The notes beneath the pieces are model-generated. The model ran no database searches and was not told the DNA's origin. It was given only the letters and a program-made list of their open reading frames with translations. A stretch of DNA of 64,000 bases from Bacillota bacterium (lineage in GTDB: Bacteria > Bacillota > UBA4882 > UBA8346): the NCBI GenBank assembly GCA_023415835.1, contig JAEZJK010000075.1:20037-84036 (forward strand). Direction: 5' to 3'. The position numbers and the translations under genes are program-made. Shown here one piece after another: positions 25,646 to 34,282 of the stretch. Position 1 is the first letter of the stretch. Each line of letters starts with the position of its first letter.

Positions 25646-26614
25646 ATGAACCGTAACAAAATAGCATTATCACTGGTAATAGGGGTAATTTCACTATGGA
25701 CAGTTTTGGCCGGTGTAGGAATCGGCGAGTCAAAACCGCCGGTCCGAATCGCCGGGCTATCCGGTGTTTCCGGTTTGGCGATGGTGAAGTTGATTGAAGA
25801 ACCGGTTAGCAACGGCAGGCCGGTAACCTACACTATATATAAGAGCCCGGACCTCCTTATCGGGAAGATTATCAACGGGGAAGTCGATATTACCGCCTTG
25901 CCGATTAATACAGCAGCTATCTTGTATAACAAAGGAGTACCGATACAAATTACATCAGTGATTGGTTGGGGAGTGATGTATTTAATAGGTGACGCTAAGG
26001 TTAAGGAATGGGCCGATTTAAAGGGTAAAACTATTCTAGCGCCTGCCAAAGGGGCAGTTCCTGATTTGCTTCTACGATACTTACTCACCAAAAACGGCCT
26101 TAACCCCGATCGAGATTTGACGATTCAGTATGTCGGCAGCCCGGTTGAGCTGGCTCAAATGGTAGCATCGGGAGCTGGACCATTAGCGGTGCTTCCCGAA
26201 CCCTGGGTTACCGAGGCTCTAGAGAAAAACCCCAATCTCCAAGTCTTGCTCGATTTTCAACAAGAATGGCAACGCATTGAGAAACAAGGTAGGACTTATC
26301 CCCAAACATGTATTGTCGTCAATAAGAGGTTTGCCGAATCTAATCCGGAATTTCTACGTCTTTATTTGGTGGAGCTTTCCCAAGCTATCGAATGGTTGAA
26401 TAAAAACCCGGAACAGGCCGGGGTTTTGGCGGAAAAGCATGTTCAAGTCTCGGCGACTACCATTCGGAAGGGTTTGGCCCGCTGTAACCTTCAATTTGCG
26501 GAGGCTTTTAAAGTCCGCAAGGAGATTAATTGGTTTTTATTAAAGTTATCGGAGCTAGCGCCAAACGCTATCGGAGGCAAATTGCCTGATGAAAAAGTTT
26601 ATTACCAACCGTAA
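25646..26614 (+). CDS. NMT1-type ABC transporter substrate-binding protein, importer 2
   Basis: Periplasmic binding protein of 322 residues from the ATG at 25646 (AAAGGATG upstream); the 31 codons before it cover the heptamer repeat and are unlikely to be translated. Hydrophobic signal segment without a lipobox cysteine. Family features: IINGEVDITALPINTAAILYN split at the first strand, DLKGKTILAPAKGAVPD and ASGAGPLAVLPEPW. The pattern differs from importer 1 and resembles binding proteins called ABC-type nitrate/sulfonate/bicarbonate or metal-chelate types. The permease gene overlaps it by 26 nt. Substrate unknown. Confidence 0.85.
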   Translation: MNRNKIALSLVIGVISLWTVLAGVGIGESKPPVRIAGLSGVSGLAMVKLIEEPVSNGRPVTYTIYKSPDLLIGKIINGEVDITALPINTAAILYNKGVPIQITSVIGWGVMYLIGDAKVKEWADLKGKTILAPAKGAVPDLLLRYLLTKNGLNPDRDLTIQYVGSPVELAQMVASGAGPLAVLPEPWVTEALEKNPNLQVLLDFQQEWQRIEKQGRTYPQTCIVVNKRFAESNPEFLRLYLVELSQAIEWLNKNPEQAGVLAEKHVQVSATTIRKGLARCNLQFAEAFKVRKEINWFLLKLSELAPNAIGGKLPDEKVYYQP

Positions 26615-27359
26615 CATTCTGAGCGGGGCGGCGGTAATTAGCCTCTTGCTAATTTGGCATATTGCCGCCGTGTTTATTAATAAGCCTCTTATTCTACCCT
26701 CGCCCCAATCAGCCTTCACTAATCTGCTGGTTCTGATGGGGTCAACAGATTTTTGGCGTCATTTGGCCGCCACCCTCAACCGAGGGTTGGCTGCTTTTGG
26801 CTTATCATTAGCGATTGCAATCGTGATTGGGATTACGGCAGGCCGGTTTCGAGCGGTTGAGGCATTGCTGCGTCCGTTAATAGTCTGTCTGCGTAGCACC
26901 CCTTCAATGTCTTTTATATTATTAGCCTTGCTCTGGTTCCGGGGGGGAAAAGTATCGCTATTTGTAATTAGCATATTGGTTTTACCGTTGTTGATTCAGA
27001 ATGTCATCGAGGGGATGCGGAGCATTGATCCGGAACTCCTGGAGATGGTCACTCTCTACCGGGTTAAAAAAAGCCGGTTGTTTCTGAAGTTTTATTTGCC
27101 ATCAATCCTGCCGTTTTTAACGGCCGGTGTCAGTAACGGGCTAGGCCTAACTTGGAAGGTCTCGATCGCCGCCGAAGTGCTGGCCTATCCTGCTTGGGGA
27201 ATCGGCACTCAAATGGACACAGCCCGGGTTTATTTGCAGACTGAAAAAGTATTCGCCTGGACGGTGGCGGTGATCGGCATCGGTTTACTATTTGATTATT
27301 TAGCAGGCTTTTTGCTAAGAAAGCAGTTTACTACCTGGAAAGGTACGGAGCATGTATAA
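26589..27359 (+). CDS. ABC transporter permease, importer 2
   Basis: SsuC-type inner-membrane permease, 256 residues, about six helices, with the coupling loop VTLYRVKKSRLFLKFYLPSIL. The ATG at 26589 lies inside the end of the binding-protein gene, and the stop overlaps the ATPase start, so translation is probably coupled throughout this three-gene unit. Confidence 0.88.
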   Translation: MKKFITNRNILSGAAVISLLLIWHIAAVFINKPLILPSPQSAFTNLLVLMGSTDFWRHLAATLNRGLAAFGLSLAIAIVIGITAGRFRAVEALLRPLIVCLRSTPSMSFILLALLWFRGGKVSLFVISILVLPLLIQNVIEGMRSIDPELLEMVTLYRVKKSRLFLKFYLPSILPFLTAGVSNGLGLTWKVSIAAEVLAYPAWGIGTQMDTARVYLQTEKVFAWTVAVIGIGLLFDYLAGFLLRKQFTTWKGTEHV

Positions 27360-28056
27360 GTTAGAGCAGATTACTAGGAACTACGGCGAATTGCAAGTTT
27401 TTCAAGATTTATCGCTGGAATTTCCCAAGGGTAAGATCACCGCTATCTTGGGACCGTCCGGTTGCGGTAAAACGACAATCCTGAAGATTATGGCTGGACT
27501 GATCAAAGCGGATCGCGGCACGGTGGTTACTACATCTCAAATCGGGTTTCTCTTTCAAGAGCCCAGGCTTTTGCCATGGTTAAATATCTATGGTAACTTG
27601 GCGCTGGTTTTAGAGGAGCAGTTACCTTCGGCAAAAGTCGCCCCTCAAATTAGCCATTATCTTCAAGCGGTAGGTTTGGGAGAATATCGTGATTTTTATC
27701 CGCGCCAACTGAGCGGCGGTATGAAACAGCGGGCAGCGATGGCTCGCGCGCTGGCATATCCGGCTGAATTGTTATTAATGGATGAACCCTTTAAATCACT
27801 GGATTTGAAGGCCAGGTACCAACTGGTCTCTGATTTTTTGGCTTTATGGCGTCAAAATCCAAATACGGTAGTGGTGGTGACCCATGATGTTAAGGAAGCC
27901 GTCTGGTTGGGAGATCAGATCTTACTCTTATCGGCTAAACCAGCACAGTTACTAGAAAGGTTTCAAAACGATCTCCCTTTCGAAAATAGAATGAATAGCG
28001 TGGAATCATTTAGTTTGGAGCAAAAGATAACCGAAATGTTGTTGAAGGATAGGTAG
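27352..28056 (+). CDS. ABC transporter ATPase, importer 2
   Basis: SsuB-type ATPase, 234 residues. Walker A GPSGCGKTT, Q-loop FLFQEPRLLPW, signature LSGGMKQRA, Walker B LLLMDEPFKSLD and VTHDVKEA are all intact. Overlaps the permease gene by 8 nt, so it belongs to the same transcript. Ends 81 nt before the RNase J gene. Confidence 0.9.
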   Translation: MYKLEQITRNYGELQVFQDLSLEFPKGKITAILGPSGCGKTTILKIMAGLIKADRGTVVTTSQIGFLFQEPRLLPWLNIYGNLALVLEEQLPSAKVAPQISHYLQAVGLGEYRDFYPRQLSGGMKQRAAMARALAYPAELLLMDEPFKSLDLKARYQLVSDFLALWRQNPNTVVVVTHDVKEAVWLGDQILLLSAKPAQLLERFQNDLPFENRMNSVESFSLEQKITEMLLKDR

Positions 28057-28137
28057 GCGCTATTATTGTGGACTAAGGTACACATAATAATGTAAAAGCT
28101 AACATTAAGAGAAACCGGATATCAATAGGAGATGAAG

Positions 28138-29793
28138 ATGAAACGGAATAAAAAGCTTAGAGTTATCCCTTTGGGCGGTATGAGTGAAATCGGTAAGAAC
28201 ATTACCGCGTTCGAATATGATGAAGACATTATCGTCGTTGATTGCGGGATGGCTTTCCCGGAAGAAGGGATGTTGGGTGTCGATTTGGTTTTACCGGATA
28301 CTACCTATTTGGTAAAACATTTAGCTAAAGTTCGAGGAATTATTGTGACCCATGGTCATGAGGACCATATTGGGGCATTACCCTATGTGCTTAAGACAGT
28401 CAATGTTCCAGTGTACGGAACCAGGCTCTCGCTGGGACTGATCGAAAATAAACTGGAAGAGCATGGGATCTTGGCCAATTGCAAATTGAAGGCGGTATCT
28501 CAAGGACAGGCCGTCCAATTAGGGGCTTTTAAAGTAGAATTTATCCGTTCAACCCATAGTATAGCCGATTCGGTCGCCTTGGCCATCGATACACCGGTAG
28601 GAGTGGTCGTTCATACTTCGGATTTTAAAATCGACCATACCCCGATTGTGGGTGAGACGATTGATTTACCGCGCTTTGCCGAACTGGGGAAAAAGGGTGT
28701 TTTATTGCTGATGTGCGATAGTACCAACGTTGAGCGCAAAGGGTATACTTTATCGGAGCGGACTGTTGGCGCCGCCTTTGACGATATCTTTGCCGATGTC
28801 GAGGGCCGTATTTTAGTAGCGACTTTTGCTTCGAACATTCACCGGGTTCAACAAGTGATTGATGCGGCGGTTAGATATAACCGGAAAGTTGCAATCTGTG
28901 GCCGAAGTATGGTGAATGTAAGTAAAAAAGCGGTCGAGTTAGGATATCTAACTGTACCGGAAGGTGTTTTTATTGAGATTGACCAAATAAAAAAATATCG
29001 GGCGGAAAATTTGGTGATTATCACCACCGGAAGCCAGGGAGAACCGATGTCGGCCTTGGCCAGAATGGCAGTGGGGGAACACCGTCAGATCGAGATCGTC
29101 GAAGGCGATTTGGTGGTAATTTCGGCAAGCCCGATTCCTGGAAATGAAAAGACAATTTCAAAGGTGATTAATGAATTATTTAAGAAAGGCGCTAATGTTA
29201 TTTACGAGTCATGGAATGACATTCATGTGTCCGGACATGCCTGTCAGGAAGAACTGAAGTTAATGCATAGGTTGGTAAAACCAAAATATTTTATACCGGC
29301 CCATGGCGAATACCGTCATCTCAAGCAGCATGCTAACCTGGCTCAAAGCTTAGGAATGGCAAAGCAAAATATTTTTATCATGGATATCGGAGAAGTACTT
29401 GAGATTGATGAGCAGGGAGCGAGTAGAAACGGACGGGTTGCCGCCGGTAAAGTTATGGTAGATGGCTTGGGTGTCGGAGATGTCGGAAATATTGTCTTAA
29501 GAGACCGGAAACATTTATCAGAAGACGGCATGATAATAATTATTGTTACGATACAAAAAGAAACCGGCAGCCTGGCCAATGATCCGGATGTGATATCAAG
29601 GGGCTTCATTTATGTCCGGGAATCGGAGGAACTGATGGATGGAATTAAACAGATCAGTAAAAAGGCGGTCTTAAAAGGCGAAGGGAAGAACTGGGCTTCT
29701 AAAAAGAAGCTGATTAAAGATACATTAAAAGATTATCTCTATCAGAAAACCAAACGGACCCCGATGATTATCCCGGTTATTATTGAAATATAA
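28138..29793 (+). CDS. rnj: Ribonuclease J
   Basis: Metallo-beta-lactamase fold exo- and endoribonuclease of the beta-CASP family, central to mRNA decay and rRNA maturation in Bacillota. About 551 residues. Metal-binding motif HGHEDHIGALPYV, later motifs HSIADSVALAID and GSQGEPMSALARMA, and SGHAC/FIPAHGEYRHL are all present, followed by the C-terminal domain. ATG 28138 is favoured because AGGAG lies 7 nt upstream; ATG 28132 lies too close to that site. RNase J in place of RNase E supports a Bacillota host. Confidence 0.93.
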   Translation: MKRNKKLRVIPLGGMSEIGKNITAFEYDEDIIVVDCGMAFPEEGMLGVDLVLPDTTYLVKHLAKVRGIIVTHGHEDHIGALPYVLKTVNVPVYGTRLSLGLIENKLEEHGILANCKLKAVSQGQAVQLGAFKVEFIRSTHSIADSVALAIDTPVGVVVHTSDFKIDHTPIVGETIDLPRFAELGKKGVLLLMCDSTNVERKGYTLSERTVGAAFDDIFADVEGRILVATFASNIHRVQQVIDAAVRYNRKVAICGRSMVNVSKKAVELGYLTVPEGVFIEIDQIKKYRAENLVIITTGSQGEPMSALARMAVGEHRQIEIVEGDLVVISASPIPGNEKTISKVINELFKKGANVIYESWNDIHVSGHACQEELKLMHRLVKPKYFIPAHGEYRHLKQHANLAQSLGMAKQNIFIMDIGEVLEIDEQGASRNGRVAAGKVMVDGLGVGDVGNIVLRDRKHLSEDGMIIIIVTIQKETGSLANDPDVISRGFIYVRESEELMDGIKQISKKAVLKGEGKNWASKKKLIKDTLKDYLYQKTKRTPMIIPVIIEI

Positions 29794-29830
29794 ACTCAAT
29801 TGTATGTTCCGTTAAGAATTCCTTCCAGGC

Positions 29831-29882
29831 TTGTCAAAAATATCAGAGTGGACTATACTTATATAAGTGAGTATTCACTCAC
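29831..29882 (+). promoter_or_regulatory. Promoter and operator of the TetR/efflux operon
   Basis: TTGTCA (29831-29836), a 17-nt spacer and TATACT (29854-29859) form a good sigma-A promoter. Just downstream lies the palindrome GTGAGTattcACTCAC (29867-29882), typical of TetR-family operators, over the likely transcription start. This suggests that the regulator represses its own operon. Confidence 0.75.
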
Positions 29883-29903
29883 CGAAAAGTTGTGGGTGGC
29901 TAA

Positions 29904-30488
29904 ATGAAAAAAAACGAAGCAACTAAGGAAAAGATTATAGAAGCAACCATTAAAATTGCGATGAATAAGGGTTTCGCTAACACCCGGACGATGGATATCG
30001 CCGTGGAGGCTGGAGTCTCCGAAGGTCTGATATTTAAGTATTTTCCGACTAAAAACCATCTCTTCACCATAATCATTAATGATAATATCCAGCGCCTTAA
30101 AAGCGGAGTTGAAGAAATAATCAACGATTGTAACTTGAACCCCACCGCTAAGCTGATTTCCTTAATCAATTTTCATTTTGACTTTTTTACAATCGACCGC
30201 AATATCGTCCAGTTAGTAATCGGTCACTCCGACCGTAAAAAAATGGTAGATGTCGAATCGGTTCTCCAAAATGGCGTACATCCATATGTCCAGTTAATTA
30301 TCGAGATATTGGAAGAAGGGATTGGCAGCGGCGAGTTTAGGCCGTGCGATCCGGAGGTGACCGCGCTGGCGATCATCGGTAGCATGCAAGTTAACTTAAT
30401 TAATAAAATAATCCTTAAAAATGATGAAGGCCTAGAACAGGTCAAAAATGAACTAATTGAATATATTATAGCTGCAATTAAGCGATAG
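29904..30488 (+). CDS. cecR: TetR family transcriptional regulator (CecR-like)
   Basis: 194-residue repressor. The N-terminal helix-turn-helix spans about residues 8-55 (IIEATIKIAMNKGFANTRTM split, then VSEGLIFKYFPTKNHLF). The ligand-binding domain is all-helical. It is the first gene of a unit encoding an HlyD-type adaptor, two ABC ATPases and two permeases, the same order as cecR-ybhGFSR of enterobacteria, where CecR controls drug efflux. The palindrome in its promoter is the likely target. Ligand unknown. Confidence 0.85.
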   Translation: MKKNEATKEKIIEATIKIAMNKGFANTRTMDIAVEAGVSEGLIFKYFPTKNHLFTIIINDNIQRLKSGVEEIINDCNLNPTAKLISLINFHFDFFTIDRNIVQLVIGHSDRKKMVDVESVLQNGVHPYVQLIIEILEEGIGSGEFRPCDPEVTALAIIGSMQVNLINKIILKNDEGLEQVKNELIEYIIAAIKR

Positions 30489-30499
30489 AGGTGGTATTG

Positions 30500-31330
30500 A
30501 TGACGAATGGACAAAGATTAGCCGGTAAAATTATCGGAGCAGTATTATTAATTATTACATCCTTGATTTCCGGTTGCGGCCCGGAACTAAAAGATGAAAT
30601 ATCAGCCACCGGCACCATCGAAATGACTGAGACTATCGTTAGCAGTAAGCTCAATGGTCGAGTAACGCAAATGTACTTTGAAGAAGGGCAAACGGTTAAA
30701 ACAGGCGCTCTAATGGTTGAACTGGAACATGATCAATTAAATGCCAGGATTAAAGCTGCCCGTTCCGGGCTTCAAGCGGCAGGGGCGAATTTAAATGCCG
30801 CGTGGCGGGATCTAAAACGACTAAGTAAATTACATCAGGAAGAAGTTATTTCCCAGTCCGAGTATGACCGAGCGGTTACCAGCTGGGAGGTTTGTGATGC
30901 ACAGGTAAAACAAGCTGAGGCCAATTTGAACCTGCTCCAGGTGGAGCTAGCGGAAACTCGGCTTTTGGCTCCGGTTAACGGAGCTATCTCCGCCAAATTG
31001 GTTGAACCGGGAGAACTGGTTGCAGCTGGCGCTTCACTTTATGCCATTCTGGATCGGTCTAAACCATGGGTCAAGATTTATTTGCCCTTAAAAGAAGTTG
31101 AACTGGTCGATTTGAACCAGTCAGCCGTCATTAATCTGGATGCGTTCCCGGGCCTGAATTTTAAAGGCCGGATCTCATATATCGCTCAAGAGGCGGAGTT
31201 TACCCCCAAGAATTATTTGAGCAAAGAGGAACGGGTTAAACAGGTATACGAGGTTAAAGTAGAATTAGATAACAGCTCCGGAAAGTTAAAAGCTGGGGTT
31301 CCGGCGGAGGTCAGAATAAAACTACAATAA
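30500..31330 (+). CDS. ybhG: HlyD-family membrane fusion lipoprotein (YbhG-like)
   Basis: Periplasmic adaptor of an ABC efflux pump, 276 residues. Signal peptide with lipobox LISGC (Cys about residue 24), so probably a lipoprotein. Biotinyl-lipoyl-like half motif SSKLNGRVTQMYFEEGQTVK, coiled-coil hairpin (about 85-150), and second lipoyl half ETRLLAPVNGAISAKLVEPG split around the turn. ATG 30500 has AGAGGTGG upstream; GTG 30491 is a weaker choice. An adaptor of this kind is expected to bridge to an outer-membrane channel; no TolC gene is nearby. Confidence 0.88.
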   Translation: MTNGQRLAGKIIGAVLLIITSLISGCGPELKDEISATGTIEMTETIVSSKLNGRVTQMYFEEGQTVKTGALMVELEHDQLNARIKAARSGLQAAGANLNAAWRDLKRLSKLHQEEVISQSEYDRAVTSWEVCDAQVKQAEANLNLLQVELAETRLLAPVNGAISAKLVEPGELVAAGASLYAILDRSKPWVKIYLPLKEVELVDLNQSAVINLDAFPGLNFKGRISYIAQEAEFTPKNYLSKEERVKQVYEVKVELDNSSGKLKAGVPAEVRIKLQ

Positions 31331-31337
31331 ATTTTGG

Positions 31338-31464
31338 AAGTCAAAAGTTTTAAGTTAAAAGCCTAAAGTCCAAAGTCGTTGGCTTTAAGTTAAGGATCGG
31401 CTTCTATGTCCTAACCTCCTTTGACTCACCTTTGAGTTTTGGCTTGTGACTTTTGACTTTTAAC
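31338..31464. repeat. Inverted pair of 7-nt phased repeats inside the efflux operon
   Basis: Left array from 31340: GTCAAAA, GTTTTAA, GTTAAAA, GCCTAAA, GTCCAAA. Right array 31437-31464: TTTTGGC, TTGTGAC, TTTTGAC, TTTTAAC, the reverse complement type. AAGTCAAAAGT (31338-31348) and ACTTTTGACTT (31449-31459) match perfectly, giving a long imperfect hairpin between ybhG and the first ATPase gene. Confidence 0.65.
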
Positions 31465-31485
31465 ATATTTTCAGGGGAGTTTTGT

Positions 31486-32415
31486 ATGGAAGCTGTAGTG
31501 CTGCAGAATCTGGTAAAAAAATATCGGCGGTTAACGGCGATTGATGACATCTCGATTGCCGTAGAATCCAACCAAATCTTCGGGTTTCTGGGGCCGGACG
31601 GCGCCGGGAAGACCAGCCTCTTTCAAATCTTATGCGGAATTTTGACTGCGTCCTCCGGGAGAGTTTCGGTTTTGGGAGTCGATGTACTCAAAAACCCTGA
31701 GAAACTAAAGCAAGAACTGGGTTATATGGCTCAAAAGTTTGCGCTTTATGCTGATTTGACTGTTAAAGAAAATTTGGATTTTTTCGCAGACCTTTTTGAC
31801 ACCCCTTTACATGGTTTAACTCAACGCAAACAGGAATTGCTTAGATTCGCCGGCTTGTCACGGTTTCAAGGCCGTTTGGCAGGGAACCTCTCCGGAGGCA
31901 TGAAACAAAAACTAGCCCTTTGCTGCACCTTAATCCATACTCCCCGGATTTTAATCCTTGACGAGCCTACTACCGGAGTTGATCCGGTCTCGCGCCAAGA
32001 GTTCTGGGAAATGTTGCTGCCATTACCGGAACAAGGCACTACCGTAATTGTTAGTACCGCTTATATGGATGAAGCAGCCAAATGCGACCGGGTGGCCATG
32101 ATGAACCTGGGAAAGATCTTGCAAAGCGGATCCCCGGCTGAACTTAAGAAGCCTTTATTAGGTAAAATTTATGAAGTTACTGGAGAACGGTTGGTTGAGA
32201 TTCATGATTTATTACTTAACAGTGTGAAAGATGTTCAGCTTTTTGGTGACTGTTTACATGCGCAGCTCAAACCGGAAATGACTTTCGATTCGGAACAGGG
32301 TCAGAGATGGTTGGAGACTATTTTAGAGGAAAACGGCTTTACAGTTAAGGTTAAACTGATCGAACCTTCCTTGGGAGATGTGTTTATTCAATTGTTAACA
32401 GAGGTTAAATCATGA
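31486..32415 (+). CDS. ybhF: ABC efflux ATPase, first half (YbhF N-terminal type)
   Basis: 309-residue ATPase. Corresponds to the N-terminal half of E. coli YbhF, as shown by the unusual Walker A GPDGAGKTS with Asp in the second position. Signature LSGGMKQKL, Walker B LILDEPTTGVD and a C-terminal extension of about 90 residues. In E. coli the two ATPase domains are fused; here they are separate genes joined by a 4-nt ATGA overlap. The start at 31486 follows AGGGGAG. Confidence 0.88.
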   Translation: MEAVVLQNLVKKYRRLTAIDDISIAVESNQIFGFLGPDGAGKTSLFQILCGILTASSGRVSVLGVDVLKNPEKLKQELGYMAQKFALYADLTVKENLDFFADLFDTPLHGLTQRKQELLRFAGLSRFQGRLAGNLSGGMKQKLALCCTLIHTPRILILDEPTTGVDPVSRQEFWEMLLPLPEQGTTVIVSTAYMDEAAKCDRVAMMNLGKILQSGSPAELKKPLLGKIYEVTGERLVEIHDLLLNSVKDVQLFGDCLHAQLKPEMTFDSEQGQRWLETILEENGFTVKVKLIEPSLGDVFIQLLTEVKS

Positions 32416-33140
32416 TCGCAGTTCAAGTGGATCAAATCACTAAAATGTTCGGCCAATTTACAGCGGTTGACCAGATTTCATTTGAAGTTGCCAAGGGCGA
32501 GATCTTCGGCTTCTTGGGCCCTAACGGCGCTGGTAAATCGACCACCATTCGAATGCTATGCGGTATCTTGGCTCCAACTTCAGGACGGGCTTTGGTGGCC
32601 GGGTCTGATGTAGCAAAGGAACCGGATCTAGTTAAACGGAATATTGGTTATATGTCGCAAAAGTTTTCCCTATACGAGGATCTAACGGTTTTAGAGAACA
32701 TTGAGTTTTACGCCGGGATTTATGGGTTGAAAAGACAGAAAGTAAATGAGGCTAAAGAACGGATTCTAGCGTTAATTGATCTCCAAAGTAAAGAGCGGAC
32801 GCTCGCTGCCGAACTTTCCAAGGGATGGAAGCAACGTTTGGCGCTGGGCTGCGCCATTGTCCACCGGCCACCGCTTCTTTTTTTAGATGAGCCCACTTCC
32901 GGAGTGGATCCCATCTCCCGTCGGTATTTTTGGGAATTGATTCGCTCCCTTTCCGGCCAGGGGGTCACCATCTTTGTTACTACGCATTTTATGGATGAGG
33001 CGGAATACTGTAATCATATTGCTTTTATCGCCGGAGGACGATTGGTAAGATTAGGAACTCCGGCTGATTTGAAAAGGGATTCGCAAACCAACTCTTTGGA
33101 AGAAGCCTTTGTTTACTTTGCCCGAAAGGCGACGGAGTGA
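32412..33140 (+). CDS. ABC efflux ATPase, second half (YbhF C-terminal type)
   Basis: 242-residue ATPase with Walker A GPNGAGKST, Walker B LLFLDEPTSGVD and switch region VTTHFMDEA. The signature LSGGQ is altered to LSKGWKQRL. It pairs with the preceding ATPase, and the two domains probably form an asymmetric heterodimer driving the two YbhS/YbhR-type permeases. The start overlaps the previous stop by 4 nt. Confidence 0.88.
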   Translation: MIAVQVDQITKMFGQFTAVDQISFEVAKGEIFGFLGPNGAGKSTTIRMLCGILAPTSGRALVAGSDVAKEPDLVKRNIGYMSQKFSLYEDLTVLENIEFYAGIYGLKRQKVNEAKERILALIDLQSKERTLAAELSKGWKQRLALGCAIVHRPPLLFLDEPTSGVDPISRRYFWELIRSLSGQGVTIFVTTHFMDEAEYCNHIAFIAGGRLVRLGTPADLKRDSQTNSLEEAFVYFARKATE

Positions 33141-33144
33141 GATT

Positions 33145-34281
33145 ATGCGGCAATTGTGGGCGTTAATTAAGAAAGAATTTTTACAGATAAGTCGTGATCC
33201 GCGTACCCTGGGAATCATTCTTTTTGCTCCGGTGGTCATGTTAATTCTCTATGGATATGCCATCAATTTTGATATCCGTCATATCGGAGTGGTTGTTTAC
33301 GATCAGGATTCCTCCCAACAAAGCCGGGAACTTATCAAAAGTTTCAGCTCTTCGGAATACTTTGAAATCTTAGGCTATAGTAATAGTACGGCCGATTTAA
33401 TTAAATTGTTGGATTCGGGAAAATCCAGGGCATTTATTTGGATTCCCTCCGGTTTTGGACGAAAAATGACAGTAGGCAAAAACATTGAAATTTTTTTGGG
33501 AATCGACGGGGCAGATTCAAATACCGCTACTATTGTCCTGGGTTATTTCACGGGATTCATCCGTTCCTATTCGTCGGGGATAACCCTACAACGCCTAAAG
33601 GGGAGCGGGCGGGAAAGCTTGGCGCAAACTATGGCTCCTTTTACCATCCGGGAACAGATATGGTATAATCCGGAATTAGTCAGCTCCCATTTTATTGTGC
33701 CCGGACTCATCTCAACCCTATTGATGATGATGGTTTCGCTTTTGACCGGAATGGCGGTTACCGGCGAAAAGGAGCGCAATACCTTCGAGCAACTGGCCGC
33801 CAGCCCCATTCACCCGTTAATATTAATCCTGGGGAAAATCATTCCTTATGCAATTTCTTCGTTTGGCGGAGTGTTATTGATTATTCCCGCCGGTATTTTC
33901 GGGTTTGGTACGCCGTTAGAAGGCAATTTATTGGTATTGTTTTTGTTTATTTTAATTTTCTTAACGGCGGCGTTGGCAATGGGGCTGACTTTCTCCACGA
34001 TTGCCAAAACCCAACAACAAGCGATGCTGATGACGATGATGTCTACGGTATTGCCCGCGATATTATTATCGGGATTTGTATTTCCAATCGAAACAATGCC
34101 TTTATTCCTCCAGTATATTACTGGTTTAGTACCGGCCAAATATTTTCTCATTGCCCTGCGAGGCATATTCTTGAAAGGGATCGGCCTTCAAATATTATGG
34201 CCCGAACTGGTTTCATTAGTATTGTTCACCGGTTTCTTCACCATGGTTGCCGCAGTTAGATTTAAAAAAAGGCTGGATTAA
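33145..34281 (+). CDS. ybhS: ABC-2 type efflux permease (YbhS-like)
   Basis: 378-residue inner-membrane permease: one N-terminal helix (about 20-42), a large periplasmic domain (about 45-170), then five C-terminal helices. Features of the family: KEFLQISRDPRTLG, MAVTGEKERNTFEQLAASPI and the C-terminal FPIETMPLFLQYITGLVPAKYF split by the helix end. ATG 33145 lies 4 nt after the ATPase stop. It should form a heterodimer with the following paralogue. Confidence 0.9.
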   Translation: MRQLWALIKKEFLQISRDPRTLGIILFAPVVMLILYGYAINFDIRHIGVVVYDQDSSQQSRELIKSFSSSEYFEILGYSNSTADLIKLLDSGKSRAFIWIPSGFGRKMTVGKNIEIFLGIDGADSNTATIVLGYFTGFIRSYSSGITLQRLKGSGRESLAQTMAPFTIREQIWYNPELVSSHFIVPGLISTLLMMMVSLLTGMAVTGEKERNTFEQLAASPIHPLILILGKIIPYAISSFGGVLLIIPAGIFGFGTPLEGNLLVLFLFILIFLTAALAMGLTFSTIAKTQQQAMLMTMMSTVLPAILLSGFVFPIETMPLFLQYITGLVPAKYFLIALRGIFLKGIGLQILWPELVSLVLFTGFFTMVAAVRFKKRLD

Positions 34282-34282
34282 A

